Assembly (NCBI GenBank): GCA_035610835.1
Contig: CM069459.1
Coordinates: 60,544,923 to 60,608,922, forward strand
Reading direction: 5' to 3'
Source: Ophiura sarsii
Taxonomy: Eukaryota; Echinodermata; Ophiuroidea; Amphilepidida; Ophiuridae
Length of the DNA: 64,000 nucleotides
A program made the translations under genes and the position numbers. This document shows positions 9,798-21,250 of the stretch, one piece after another. The notes under the pieces are model-generated. The model was given only the letters and a program-made list of their open reading frames with translations, did not search any database and was not told the origin of the DNA. The stretch's first letter is position 1. The number at the start of each line of letters is the position of its first letter.

Positions 9798-9869
9798 CAC
9801 CCGTGGCCTAGCGGTAGATTGTCTGCCTCTGAACCCAGAGGTCCGGGGTTCGAACCCTGGGGGCGTGGG
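9798..9869 (+). tRNA. tRNA-like sequence (degenerate or SINE-type)
   Basis: CACCCGTGGCCTAGCGGTAG gives an A box, and GGGGTTCGAACCC a B box and T loop. A hairpin CCTCT/AGAGG sits where the anticodon arm should be, but its loop is not a standard seven-base loop and the acceptor strands pair only partly. It adjoins the repeat at 9948-10430, so it may be the promoter-bearing head of a repeat rather than a tRNA gene. Confidence 0.45.
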
Positions 9870-9947
9870 GGCCCTTTTTCCCCTCGCTATTTGGCCGCGA
9901 AAAAAAAATCTTTGGAAAAGGTGCCTCGGGGGTTAGGGATAACACCA

Positions 9948-10430
9948 CTATTACCCAGGACTCCCTCAAACTTACTTTATTGACTTCTTTTCATGGTCCT
10001 AAAATATATTCCGGATGTTACCAAAAATAATGTTGGTATGCAAAGGGGTTATTCAAGATGGCGTCCAAAATGGCCGCCAAAACTGGTCAAATTTAAAAAA
10101 ATGACATATATCAATCAAAATGTATGCTGAAAGTATAGTTTTAATAGTGAGATGTATGTATCAGACCTCTAGATACTCATATCCAGTTTTGCTTTGTTAA
10201 CATACCTTGATTCAAGTTGGCCGCAAAAAATGGTAAAATTCCATAAATGGGCATATTTGAACCAACATGTATCATGACCAGAGTACAATGTACAGTATAG
10301 TTTTAACAATGAGATGTATGTGTTAGACCACTAGAATTTAGTATTTTTTATTTTGTTAACATACTTTAAACCAAAATGTCCGCCAAAATGATGGCGAAAA
10401 ATGGTCAAAATTCCAACTGCCAACTCTCTT
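9948..10430 (-). repeat. Tandem ~165-bp repeat with AAAATGGCGGCC-like cores, copy A
   Basis: Units of about 165 bp, each holding a segment like AAGATGGCGTCCAAAATGG and one like GATGTATGTATCAGACCTCT. The whole stretch is an inverted match to 61440-62215. The cores resemble YY1 binding sites (AANATGGCGGC). It is intronic here. Confidence 0.7.
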
Positions 10431-11061
10431 AATGGACTATTGAATTGGAAACACTTAGAATGATTATAACCCTTGACTGAACAAATGCTTAGATTGGAAA
10501 ATGGACTTTTTAAAGTTCACTTTGTACAAATATGCTGTAGCATGTACGCACAACATTGCTGGGTTTTTTCAATTGTTACAACGTGCCCCCCCCCCCCCCC
10601 CCCCCCCCCCCATCTTTTTAACAATTCTTTTCAAATGTGCTTCTAATGAACTGGATTTGAAAAATAAAATATTGGTGTTCAAAATAGAAATTAAAAAATT
10701 TAAAAAATTTTTTTGAAGAAATATGCCGTTGCATGAGTACACACCGTTGGTGGGTAGAGTTTTTTTTATTTCAAAAAAATGTATCTAAATGTTTGTTTGC
10801 AATTGTCACAGTCATGATAGTTTGTGCTTCTAAGGAACATGATTTGAAACTACCTACTGGGTAATCCAGGGTGACAATAATTCTTAGGAAATCCAGGAAA
10901 GGATTTTATCTTCATGATATAGCTTAACTCATTACTAACACCAAACATAATGCCATGGGGCGTTTAGAATAATGAAAATGATAATAGTAAATTAGTAAAA
11001 AGTAAAATAACATTTTAGCAGCAGCTACCTGACTCGTGATTCGGACCTTTTAACTTTACAG
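10431..11061. other. Intron with a poly(C) tract
   Basis: Holds about 25 C at 10586-10611 and A/T runs. No gene seen. It ends in the HYR2 acceptor (TTAACTTTACAG). Confidence 0.5.
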
Positions 11062-11310
11062 GTATAGACTCTACGCCACCAACGGTGACTTGTCCCCCAC
11101 ACCAAACGAGAACAGCCATGGGACAAGCACGCTCTGTCGTTGTAGACTACCCACCCGCAATGGCAACGGACAACAGCGGTCAACCCCCAAACATATTGTA
11201 CAGCAAGCAGACTAATAGTTCTTTCATGATCGGAACGACAATTGTCACAGTAGTAGCTTTAGATGTGTCTGATAACAGAAATGAATGCACATTTAGTGTG
11301 TATATTAAGT
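11062..11310 (+). CDS. Mosaic secreted protein, exon: HYR domain 2
   Basis: AG at 11060-11061 and donor GTGAGT at 11311; phase 1 at both ends, about 82 residues. HYR signature: PPTVTCPPHQ at the start, VVDYPPAMATDNSG centrally, MIGTTIVTVVALDVSDNRN, and ECTFSVYIK at the end. It pairs in style and length with the neighbouring HYR exons. Confidence 0.92.
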
Positions 11311-11746
11311 GTGAGTGAATTGTAATTATTTTGATAGTGTCTTTATTAATTTGTTGCCTGCTATTCCCCCTCCTCCTCCCCCAATGAAACCATATGAAAA
11401 CGAAACGATAACGAATGTATTTAATCAAAATGTACAAAACCGAGTCAGCGGCGCAGATATGGGCAAAAATTGGCCAGTGACAGGGGTGATGGAATGCTAT
11501 AGTAACCTGTATCCTTGATCCCACGCCAAACTAATCATCATTTATGGGCCTCATCACTAGTGGTGCAGCCCAATTTGTTTTCATCTATCTTCCCCCCCCC
11601 CCCCCCACACACTTTTCCCTCCAACCCCCCCCCCCCCCCCATTTGAGCAAAACCGCTAATTTTCATACCAAATAAGTTAGAATTAGACGAAAATTGACAA
11701 TTAAAATACCTTTTTTCATCAGCCGCCACAAATCTTGACCCCCCTA

Positions 11747-11777
<31 letters not shown>

Positions 11778-11850
11778 AAAAAGAAATGTATGATGCTGGT
11801 GCCGCCAATGCTCAGCACATCCCGAGTACATAAATAGTTGTGCTCCAAGA
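11311..11850. other. Intron with several poly(C) tracts
   Basis: C runs at 11591-11607, 11627-11640 and 11752-11774 separated by ordinary sequence. No gene seen. Confidence 0.6.
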
Positions 11851-12040
11851 GTCAGAATATATTCAACAATGAGGTTACGGGTTCAATTCCCGATTTGTTC
11901 TCAAGAGGCTATTCCTGGATTGTAACTTTTCATCCTGCATCTAACATCGGGGTTCCTATCATAAATCTGTTCTGAAATATGTTGTTTGCCTAGCGCCATT
12001 AATAGTGGCACGTTATAAAAACAGCACTGATTTCGGTTTA
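11851..12040 (+). repeat. Possible SINE remnant with a B box
   Basis: GGTTACGGGTTCAATTCCCG at about 11870 is a good Pol III B box with T-stem pairing. No convincing A box precedes it. About 120 bp downstream lies TAGCGCCATTAATAGTGGCA and a GTTATAAA motif, reminiscent of the GCGCTATATAAA tails of the L2/CR1 and SINE copies in this window. Confidence 0.35.
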
Positions 12041-12147
12041 GGTATGAACTGGGTGATATAGAACAGAATTCAATCCTGTCACCTTAAAAGATTGATACTA
12101 TTTACACATAATAAATGTACAAACTATTATTGCACCCCTTTCTGTAG

Positions 12148-12393
12148 CGGAAGACATAAGAAGGTTCGATGTCATATTGACTTGCCCACCGAATCAAGTT
12201 GTCAATCTAGTGCCTGGAACTCTTCGAACCCCAGTCGTCTACCCACCGGCTAGGGTAACCGGAAACAGTGGTATCTCGTACTTCCCTGAGTCGGGAGATA
12301 TTTTCAATATTGGCACCACCACTGTGATTGCCTCAGTATATGAATCAGGAATTTACAAACAACAGTGTACATTTACCGTCACGGTCATACCAG
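12148..12393 (+). CDS. Mosaic secreted protein, exon: HYR domain 3
   Basis: Acceptor CTTTCTGTAG ends at 12147 and donor GTAAGT begins at 12394; phase 1 at both ends, about 81 residues. VILTCPPNQVV opens the domain, followed by PVVYPPARVTGNSG, FNIGTTTVIASVYESG and QQCTFTVTVIP. The usual acidic residue after YPPA-x is replaced here (RVTGNSG), a small departure from HYR1 and HYR2. Confidence 0.92.
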
Positions 12394-12449
12394 GTAAGTT
12401 TGAAATTTAGTTGTTGGTCATTGAAATTTAGTCCTTCCTTCCTTCCTTT

Positions 12450-13440
12450 AAACTTTCGATCTCAACACAAGAAATAATGACCTGGAATTTTCAGATGTTT
12501 CTACACCTTTCATCAGCAGACTAATGACTCGACTTGACCTTTTGGAGGAGTGACGTCAGAATCGGGTCATAGACTCTTGGTAATTTGTATCTGCCCGTCT
12601 TTGTTGAGTGACGGGTGGTTGGCTCTGATGTAAATTGCCTCCTTGACCTCTCTCAAACCAACGAGGATTCAGGCCTATTCAGGATCTTGACTTTGTCTAA
12701 GTCTACGCGGTGTCCCGGTGACTCAATATGGATATGTTGGGATAACTCGGACTAGGTGGAACTAGGACGCCTGTGCTCTAGAAACCGGGTTTTTAATGAG
12801 CGTTCGGTTTCTCCCATATATGACTCGGAGCAAAGACCCCGGGTAGTCTGACCCTGACAAGGGATCAGGTACACTGGGCCTACGGTGTCCTTCTTCTCAG
12901 TTTTGTCTTTTGGAGAAACCAGGTTTGACCTTACCCTTAGGTTTGTGGACACGATCAAATGCCCACTTCGGGTACCCACACTTGGTCAATGCTTTATCAT
13001 GTGCTGCTTCTCTGTTGTGATATCAACTTGGTCAGTGATGGCAGTATCAGCCCTGTGGCATAGCGTTTGAATTACGTCCAATTTGTGCTGGACAGGGTGA
13101 TTTGACGAGAAGTTCAAATGATGATCTGTGTGGGTTGGCTTCCGGTAAATCCTTACGTCAAGGTTACCGTCTGTGTGTCTAGAAAGACTAATGTCCTGTT
13201 GTCTTCACCTTCTGTTGTGAATTTGATGTCCGGATCAATGGTGTTAAGGTGATCGGTGAACTCTTGAGCATGTTTTATCTTTATTTTGATATGCGTGTCG
13301 TCGATATATCTATACCACCATAATGGTGGGTTGGGTGCAGTTTTAATCGCTATCTGTTCCAGATGCTCCATGAACAGATTGCATACGATAGGCGAAACAG
13401 GGGAACCTATCGCAGCTCCATGGATATGTTAATAGAATAC
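12450..13440 (-). mobile_element. Penelope-like element, 3' part (RT and GIY-YIG endonuclease)
   Basis: Minus strand, with several frameshifts. The RT core reads GAAIGSPVSPIVCNLFMEHL (about 13424-13365), then WWYRYIDDTH (catalytic YIDD), then VFLDTQ. Downstream are ALTKCGYPKWAFDRVHKP and a GIY-YIG endonuclease (GPVYLIPC, YMGETERSLKTRFLEHRR, about 12890-12760) ending in REVKEAIYIRANHPSLN. This order of RT, linker and GIY-YIG nuclease is specific to Penelope elements. The terminal ~135 bp recur inverted at 14357-14494. The RT is broken by an inserted DNA element (13458-14304) and resumes at 14305-14370. The copy is dead. Confidence 0.85.
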
Positions 13441-13457
13441 TTAATTGTAGACCAAAT

Positions 13458-14304
13458 AATGTGATGCGATCTGTGAAAACCCGCCACATGGTGGCATTTT
13501 TCATGTTGGAGATATTTATATCATAAGAAAGCTAAAACTGTGCTGATTACAGAACTGTTTCGATCATTTTTCTACGATCCCTACAAAAAGATGATTGTGA
13601 TGTCATAAAAAGCTACAAAACAAGAAATCATGAAACAGGCCAAAAAATATACATAATTCAATATAATAACATTATAAGGTTAATAATAAAAGTGACTTAA
13701 GGGGGCTGTGCACCTTCAGGTACAGCCTCCCTAAAACTGCCGTAACTTCTTTATTATTTATTAAATCTATATAAAAGTATACATTTTTTTGCAGAAAAGG
13801 GTTCAATGAATCCAAACATGATCATGAAATTGACCATTTTGGGAGAAAATGATAACAAACACGTTTTTTGACCCATTTTAGGTTCTGCAAAGATAACTCA
13901 AAATATATTTTGTTAAATTTTATCTAACTAGTTTTATTATATTCTTCATGCAATTCCCTAGGAATGGTTTTTTTTTTTAATTTTACTTTATTATTTTTTG
14001 AATTATCGACCAAAAAGTGCCAAAAAAATATGATTTTTTACCAAAAAACGTGATTTTCACGATTTTGGAGGTTAAATTAAATGAATATTGAAGAAGTTAC
14101 GACAGTTTTACGGAGGCTATGCGAAGGTGCACATCCCCCTTAAGTAAGTTTTTGAAGGTAAAATTTCATGAAAGATGATGACACAAAGTATTGGAATATA
14201 AGTTAGGGTTGTTGTTTTTTAAATTTAAATTTTACCCATAATCCCTAATTCACATTTTGCGATATCCGACGGGTTTTCACAGATCGCATCACATAAGTGC
14301 AACG
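13458..14304. mobile_element. DNA transposon inserted in the Penelope RT
   Basis: Inverted ends: ATGTGATGCGATCTGTGAAA at the left and its complement ending at 14304. It splits the Penelope reading frame between LKLLEVCVAL (minus strand, 14370-14305) and YLVYN. It carries a second, younger element inside (13701-14139). No transposase is recognisable. Confidence 0.7.
13701..14139. mobile_element. TTAA-flanked MITE with ~50-bp inverted ends
   Basis: TTAA target copies at 13697-13700 and 14140-14143. The ends GGGGGCTGTGCACCTTCAGG and, inverted, GGGGGATGTGCACCTTCGCA extend through CCGTAACTTCTT. A terminal fragment of the same family is at 22900-23010. Perfect TTAA duplication suggests Kolobok or piggyBac mobilisation. 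Confidence 0.85.
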
Positions 14305-14494
14305 CAAACCTCAAGAAGTTTTAGCACATGTTCAGAAGTAAGACGGGTTCTATCACTGATTACCAAGAGTCTATGACCCGATTCTGACGTCACACCTCCT
14401 AAAGGTCAAGTCGAGTCATTAGTCTGCTGATGAAAGGTGTAGAAACACCTGAAAATTCCAGGTAATTATTTCTTGTGTTGAGATCGAAAGTTAA
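14305..14494 (-). mobile_element. Penelope-like element, 5' part with inverted terminal segment
   Basis: 14305-14370 continues the Penelope RT (minus strand, EHVLKLLEVCVAL). 14357-14494 is an inverted copy of the element's other end (12450-12580). Truncated Penelope copies with an inverted terminal piece at the 5' side are common for this class. Confidence 0.75.
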
Positions 14495-14602
14495 ACTTCA
14501 AATTATATATCACTAACACAGATGGGTGAACTTTCATTCTAAAATAATAAACATGATTACAACCAGTAGAATGTATTTATAAATATATTTATTTATTTGC
14601 AG

Positions 14603-14848
14603 CTGGCGAGATCATAGTAACCTGTCCATCAATAATCATTGAACGTGTACAAAACAGAGACACGTCTGTATTAAGGGTACACTATCCGGATGCAACGGCA
14701 GCTGGTGGCCAGGGTGATATAAAGCTCTATTATAGTATACCGTCTGGAAATGCTTTTTTTCTGGGACAAACTGTAGTAGCGGTAACCGGAATTGATTCGA
14801 CTGGTGATTTTAGTCAATGCACATTTTCTGTCTACGTCCTGTTTGAAG
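14603..14848 (+). CDS. Mosaic secreted protein, exon: HYR domain 4
   Basis: Acceptor TTATTTGCAG ends at 14602 and donor GTAATG begins at 14849; phase 1 at both ends, about 81 residues. It opens IIVTCPSIIIE, has VHYPDATAAGGQGD in the central position, FLGQTVVAVTGIDSTGD and ends QCTFSVYVL. It is the most divergent of the four HYR units but keeps the two cysteines and the G-x-T-x-V core. Confidence 0.9.
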
Positions 14849-15214
14849 GTAATGATCTTTGTTTCAGTGCAATTCTACACAGTCTACATGTTTAAAATGT
14901 ATAGTGATAGCTAGGGCTGTCACACATACGGGCGATCAGGCCTTTAAGTATCAAAGCGCCACGCAAACGCATAAGAACCGATTGAGGACGCAGTGGACAC
15001 TGGCTAGAACTGCAGAGGGTCCCCATGTAACATGCAGAAAAGAGCGCGAAAAACTGATAAAGTTTGTCAATTTGTTCTTAGTACGCTCCTATCCCGCTTA
15101 TCACATTTTCACGGCGCTCTTATTGCTTATTACCACCCAATAATATTGTGTTTCTACTTTAAAGTCTCACCGGCTCTCACTGCGCTTCCATTCACTGTAA
15201 ATATTCATAGTGCG

Positions 15215-15530
15215 CAGGGGCGGACTGGCCACTGTGGCGTTATGGCGATCGCCACATGGGCCGCTTGGTTCTGGGCCTCTCAGGGCCGGTTGGGCCTCTG
15301 AGGGCCGGTTACGCGAAATTTTGTGACCGTACGAAATTTTGTGACCGTGCGAAATTTTAGACTGTGCGAAATTTTGTGACCGTGCGATGGGAAAAAATTT
15401 GGGGCAACCTTTTACGAAAATTTACTACCGGGACGACATACTTCTGCCCCCTGGCTCACATGCCGCGGTACGCGCCTGGGCCGCTTTAAGCATTTTGCCA
15501 CGGCCGCTTTCAGGTCCCAGTCCGCCCCTG
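15215..15530. mobile_element. hAT-type MITE with 8-bp target duplication
   Basis: Ends are CAGGGGCGGACTGG and CCAGTCCGCCCCTG, perfect inverted repeats. The flanking octamer ATAGTGCG is present at 15207-15214 and 15531-15538. It is a 316-bp internally deleted element containing four near-copies of CGAAATTTTGTGACCGT. An 8-bp duplication is diagnostic of hAT transposases. Confidence 0.92.
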
Positions 15531-16039
15531 ATAGTGCGTTCAAGTTTCTGTCTGCGTTACTCATGTTACTAGTACGTTTTTAAGTACGTCTGCACAATGA
15601 TCTCTGCGTGTGCGCGGGGAGTACAAAGCGATTGCACGAAGGGTATTAGGTTCAATTAGTAGGAGCCCCAGAGCTCTACATTCGGCTTTAACATGGTTTG
15701 CCCCTGACCTCCGAACATACTCCAAAAGGAATACTTTTATGATAGATGTCACGACCCGAGTTAGCTCGGACTTTACAATTAAACGATTCACTGTAATGAT
15801 ACCCAGACTTTGTAAACAACAATTTAATATAGATAAAACATAAATCATAAATAAACAATGCAACACATTTCACGCGCTCAGTGATCACTGATTTAGTTGG
15901 CTAAGTACACTTATCGTTTGTATACCATATTCCACCAGACGATCAGTTGTCGCGAGGCTCGAGAGTCTTATTGACGGTCTTCACTATCGTCGGCAAAATA
16001 CAGAAGTCCGTTCTCCAGCAGCGATGTTCAGTACTGGAC

Positions 16040-16290
16040 CGGTTCACATGTCTGCCATAGACTTCAGAAGTTAGACTCGCAGTGTCGTATCTTTTCTTTA
16101 TGTTCTCCGATTCGCATTTAACAGGAATGAGCTGGACTGATTAGCGTCCAGGCTGCCATAGGCAACAGAAGATTTTCGCCGTGTCGTATATCTTTCTATT
16201 ATGTTCTCCGACCTCATTTAACAGGAATGAGATAGACTGATTATCGTCCTGTCATAGACAACAGAAGATTCTCGCAGAGCCGTATCTATT
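16040..16290. repeat. Degenerate tandem repeat, ~110-bp unit
   Basis: Phrases such as CATTTAACAGGAATGAG, GACTGATTA and CAACAGAAGATT recur two to three times. A minus-strand open frame overlaps it but has no domain and uses a low-complexity segment. Confidence 0.55.
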
Positions 16291-16504
16291 AGGTTTTCCG
16301 GCCTGCCGTCCTGGCCTTCAGGGCATCCGCCCTTCCGTCCCGTTTTCCAGCGTCCTTCGTTCTGCCTTTTCTGTTTCTTTTCATTTGCTCTCTCCCGCGT
16401 GATTCCGTCGTCACGACGCCCGCGTATTGTCGCCTTGCGTATAGTGTTGCGTATTGTCGCATTGCGTATAGTGTTGCGTATTATAGCCTTGGACCCTGAC
16501 AATA

Positions 16505-17110
16505 GATTCATATCTTGTCTACAAGAATAAATTGTCCTGCTCTTATGATTCTCTTGCGAATTCATGTTATTGGCAATACCTGTATTCCCCTAATATTCAC
16601 ATAGACAAAATGACATAAAACAACTCGTGTTAGGGGTAGTATTTTCGCCATATAAAGTTGAAATAAATGTTAAAGTATGTTTAACTCTACATCATATCTA
16701 TTGGGAAGAACTGCTTCACAAGTTGAGATAGTTATATACAGTTATAATGTCAATGTTACAGGTAACATAGCTAAATAGAACATTGGACAGTCAGAAAAGG
16801 GTCAAATATGCTTATTTTTCTAACTTTTTCAATTGTTCCATAACATTTTGGACCGATATCAATGACATCAAAATGGAAAAAGTTAATATAATGTGTCAAG
16901 TTGTTCTTTATTTAAATTCATTAACATGATTTTATGTAGTTTTTTAGATTTCCTTTTAGTGTTATGGTCAATAAACTACTCAAACACTTACGAGTGATTA
17001 TATTACTTCATTTCTGCTATGTGAATACATGGGGAATATGATTATCGCCATAGCATAATTTCGCAAGAGAAACTTACTTTAGAGCAGGACTCTTTATTCT
17101 GATAAGATAT
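16505..17110. repeat. Imperfect inverted repeat (~110-bp arms)
   Basis: The arms share TTGTCCTGCTCT versus AGAGCAGGACTC, TCTCTTGCGAA versus TTCGCAAGAGA, and CCTAATATTCACATAG versus CTATGTGAATACATGG. It looks like an old DNA element lying inside the 14.9-18.0 kb repeat. Confidence 0.55.
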
Positions 17111-18143
17111 GTATCTGTCATAAAAACGTAATTTAAGAGTGTGTTCGGAGGTCGGGGTCAACTCCTAAATTTAAGGCCTGGGGTTCCTACTAAATATAGA
17201 AATAGTAGATACAGAAGGAATAACAATGATCCATATTTAAATTTCTAATCACATTGCCGATACATCGATTGTTATTTAAATCTGATTTAGAGAGCATTAT
17301 CCTAGCTTAGCGTAATGCGATAATGCCACTTTGATATAGCCATGGATAAAGTAGCGTGTCTATTGGCGAGCGTTTTAAACAAGTGTATCAATAACATTGT
17401 TGAATCTGAATACATTAAAATTATATAGCGATATAGTATCATGATGTGTTTGTCACTGCTCGGTTCAATAAGAAAACCATATTGAATCATAATATGGTTC
17501 ACAACAAAAAAGGTGATAGTTGTGGCAGAGTATGTTTGACTTATAAAAGTTGATTGTCTTTGATGCATTATCTGGGGAACTCATTATGGCAAATTTGATT
17601 GTGTGTTTTGTCAATTTAGCCATCATTTGCGAGCAATTTAATTACCCGCATGTAAGCGAAATATTTAATGAAATTGTATAACATTCAATTTGTCAAAATA
17701 GGTCAATATTATTCAAATCATCAACCCAAGTACCATACCACAAACACCTGTTAAACATAATAATCTAAGTGATCGGATTCCATCTATGCATGTCTTTGTC
17801 TAAAGGATGCTCAGTCTGATCCAAGCGTGAAACGTGAAAGGGTTTGAGTGACCTTGATTTAAAAATGGACAATTTCGGACAGTTGTCCGCGCTCTCACTG
17901 CGTGCTATACATGTTGATACTTTTTGGAGCGCAGTGCAATCGCTGGCCTGATCGCCGTATGTGTGACAGGGGTATAAAATATAAAACTGTATGTACCAAA
18001 TTAAAAGCGTAATCAAACGCTATTGTATCCACTGATCGGGGTTGTTCAAGTGGTTCAAAAAACAAAAACAAAATCAAATCCTGTCGAATGCATGAAGGGG
18101 TATTTTCCTTATGGCATCGGATTTCGAAATGGACACATTCATT

Positions 18144-19230
18144 CTTCGACATAATTTGTTTCATGACTACCATGAATAAACTTGATGACCACATATAGGT
18201 TTGTTATCAATCAGATGGCTTCGACGTAATTTGTTTCATGTCTCCCATGAATAACCTTGATGACCACATATAGGTTTGTTATCAATCAGATGGCTTCCAC
18301 ATAATTCGTTTCATGTCTCCCATGAATAACCTTGATGACCACATATAGGTTTGTTATCAATCAGATGTCTTCCACCGAATTTGTTTTATGTCTACCATGA
18401 ATAACCATAAAGACCACATAAAGGTTTGTTATCAATCAGATGGCTTCCACAGAATTTGGTTTATGAACCTTGATGATCACTTATAGGTTTGTTATCAATC
18501 AGATGGCTTCCACAGAATTCGTTTTATGACTACCATGAATAACCTTGATGACCACATATAGGTTTGTTATCAATCAGATGGCTTCGACGTAATCTGTTTC
18601 ATGTCTACAATGAATAAACTTGATGACCACATATAGGTTTGTTATTAATCAGATGGCTTCGACGTAATCTGTTTCATGTCTACAATGAATAAACTTGATG
18701 ACCACATAGGTTTGTTATCAATCAGATGGCTTCGACGTAATTTGTTTCATGTCTACAATGAATAAACTTGATGACCACACAAAGGTTTGTTATCAATCAG
18801 ATGGCTTCGACGTAATTTGTTTCATGTCTATCATGAATAAACTCGATGACCACAGGTTTGTTATCAATCAGATGGCTTCGACGTAATTTGTTTCATGTCT
18901 ACAATGAATAAACTTGATGACCACATAAAGGTTTGTTATCAATCAGATGGCTTCGACGTAATCTGTTTCATGTCTACAATGAATAAACTTGATGACCACA
19001 TATAGGTTTGTTATCAATCAGATGGCTTCCACATAATTCGTTTTATGTCTACAATGAATAAACTTGATGACCACATAAAGGTTTGTTATCAATCAGATGG
19101 CTTCCACATAATTCGTTTTATGACTACCATGAATAACCATGATGACAACATAAAGGTTTGTTATCAATCAGATGGCTTCCACATAATTCGTTTTATGACT
19201 ACCATAAATAACCTTGATGACCACATATAT
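18144..19230. repeat. 75-bp satellite, about 14-15 units
   Basis: Units contain GGTTTGTTATCAATCAGATG and CTTGATGACCACATATA, with about 75 bp between repeats and a few indels. Long frames running through the array reflect the period of 75, a multiple of three, and are not genes. Confidence 0.95.
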
Positions 19231-19853
19231 GGAGATGAGGCCTTGTGTTTCTGAGCCCTCGATTTGTATACCAGGTACTTACAATCAGTTCGATATCTAA
19301 TCAAATATTCAAATTTGCTATTTAATTATTCAAATCTCAAATATGCAAAAGAGGTACCTTACGCCATTTTTGTTGCTGATAATATTCATTACTTTTGAAT
19401 TATAACCATGGTAACCATTGATTTGTATCAATTTATGCACGCTTGTATGATGCACGCATTATTTTGAAAATTAAATGATACCATTCGATTCCTTGGATTG
19501 TGCAGTACAAGATAGAATATCTACTATTTTAAAAATATTGTTAAATAAGGTATTTGGCCCAAGTTGAGGTATTTTGAGCGTTTGAGGTATTTTGAATTCA
19601 ACTTGGCAAGATATCTTGCCATGATGACATTTCCTTTTTGTGAAGTCAACTTGGGAAGATAGTATAATATCTCACCATGTCGACTCAATCAGGTTTTTAA
19701 GTAGACATGGTAAGGAAATCTATCTGATCATGTCGACATAATAGTGATATTATGTATACTTGTCAAGATACATTATCTCGCTATGTCGTCAAGTAGGATG
19801 GCACTTAGATGCTTCTGTATAAAACTATTTTGTTTTCTTCTTTTTTTTAATAG
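19231..19853. other. Intron with a degenerate ~55-bp repeat
   Basis: At 19590-19800 variants of CAACTTGGCAAGATATC and CATGTCGAC recur several times. The remainder is AT-rich. It ends in a long T-rich acceptor. Confidence 0.5.
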
Positions 19854-19906
19854 AAAGTGACGACTGCCCGGAATTTGTTGGTAGTTTTCGACTTCCAGAT
19901 ACTCAG
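19854..19906 (+). CDS. Mosaic secreted protein, short linker exon
   Basis: Acceptor (T-rich, TTTAATAG) ends at 19853 and donor GTAAAT begins at 19907. Entered in phase 1 as HYR4 requires and left in phase 0 as the next exon requires. Encodes ESDDCPEFVGSFRLPDTQ. The small size lowers confidence, but the phase change matches exactly. Confidence 0.6.
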
Positions 19907-21250
19907 GTAAATAAACACAGAGTATTATTGCCGATAACTATGAAGAAATAAAACAAATCATCATAGGCGTAAATCCGAGTTATTAACACAGCATTACCCT
20001 GCTATATATAGACATGTGTTTTGAGCTCGCCACCCATCCCATGTCCAGATTTGTACATTTTACACCATTTGAGATTCGAATAAGCATATCGCAACTACTT
20101 GGATCTAACCCATAAAAAGTATATATTTTCTGAACGGTAATCTCAGAAGTATTCCAAATATGCTATTGGAATTTAGATACTTTTGTGATTGACAATGTTC
20201 AAGAAAATATTTTTTTTCTTCTATTGATATTTTTATTAAAGCTCAATTATGTTTTATACCTATCCCAATCATAATTTTACTGTGCATATTAGTTCCTTAT
20301 ACAATTACCCATGGGAACATAATGTTTATCAAGGGTAGTTTGTTGAAATAAAAGAATATCGGGAAGTGAATGAGCACAAACGTTTTTTTAGAGTTTACAA
20401 ATATATATTTTGGGGGATATGCACTGTGACCATATCCTGATTTAAACGGCATTTTTGAATTCCCCTTTTTGAGAGTTTCAAAAATGAATATTTTTGCTAT
20501 TATCGGTTGAATACTTATATGTTATAGTCATGTATGTAAAACCGATGAATTAGGGCAAGTTCACTGTGGAGAAATAGGGAGAAAGCCAAGGACAATGCAA
20601 TCAATTCATGATCACAATTGTGACATGGGCAATTCTACAAAAAATGGTGCCAATAGGTTTGAAAAAAGTTGAAAACAAATTGTTCAAATTTGCGTTTGTC
20701 GGCGATTTTTTAATATTTATATGTGACATTGCTGTCATAATAGTTAAGTTGTCAACACCACCTCTCGTGTATCTTCAAACTAGTTTTTAAATTTTAAATG
20801 TTCAAATTTTTAACTTGTAAGTTGGTGAGGTGTTTTTGTAGCCAGTTGTGGAGAATGTAAATGTATAGCGAGTTTTGGAGTGTGTGTACTGTGTGGGGGA
20901 GTTTGGTGGTGGTGGTGGGGGGGGGGGGGGGGGGGGGGGGGTGAGCTGTAGCGTTACACCTACCCGCTTAGTCTTGTCTTTTACACAGTCGGATTGCTTC
21001 ATTCGGCTGTGGAGGAGACTATAACCAAACGATTTTTGTCTTAGTTGTGATTTTTTATCTCGGTTGTGATTTTATTTCTCGATGAAGATTTTTGCTCGAT
21101 GACATTAATTTTACATTTTTTTTTCGAGGAAGATTTTTTACTCTCTCGGTTTTTTTTCTTCTTTCTCAATGAATAAAGTCCTACGTGGCGTGCCATAGTT
21201 GGCTGTCGAACAAAATTTTGTAGTTTGTTTTACAATTAATTTTCAAACAG
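19907..21250. other. Intron with an older repeat and a poly(G) tract
   Basis: 20010-20470 is an inverted relative of 62510-62960. G runs lie at 20905-20941. No exon seen. It ends in TTTTCAAACAG. Confidence 0.5.

Larger units (their letters stand above)
14913..17972. mobile_element. Possible 3-kb element with short inverted ends
   Basis: CTGTCACACATACGGGCGAT (about 14918) recurs inverted at 17945-17972 with one base fewer. The interior holds a hAT MITE, a ~110-bp tandem repeat (16040-16290) and an inner imperfect inverted repeat (16505-17110). No transposase is seen and the target duplication is unclear. Confidence 0.4.

Noticed and set aside
15561..15866. 101-residue minus-strand frame
   Set aside because: Overlaps an equally open plus-strand frame in a repeat-rich intron; no motif or splice context.
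16218..16565. 115-residue minus-strand frame rich in N, R and T
   Set aside because: Produced by a tandem repeat and low-complexity sequence.
19045..19254. Repetitive plus-strand frame
   Set aside because: Arises from the 75-bp satellite whose period is a multiple of three.
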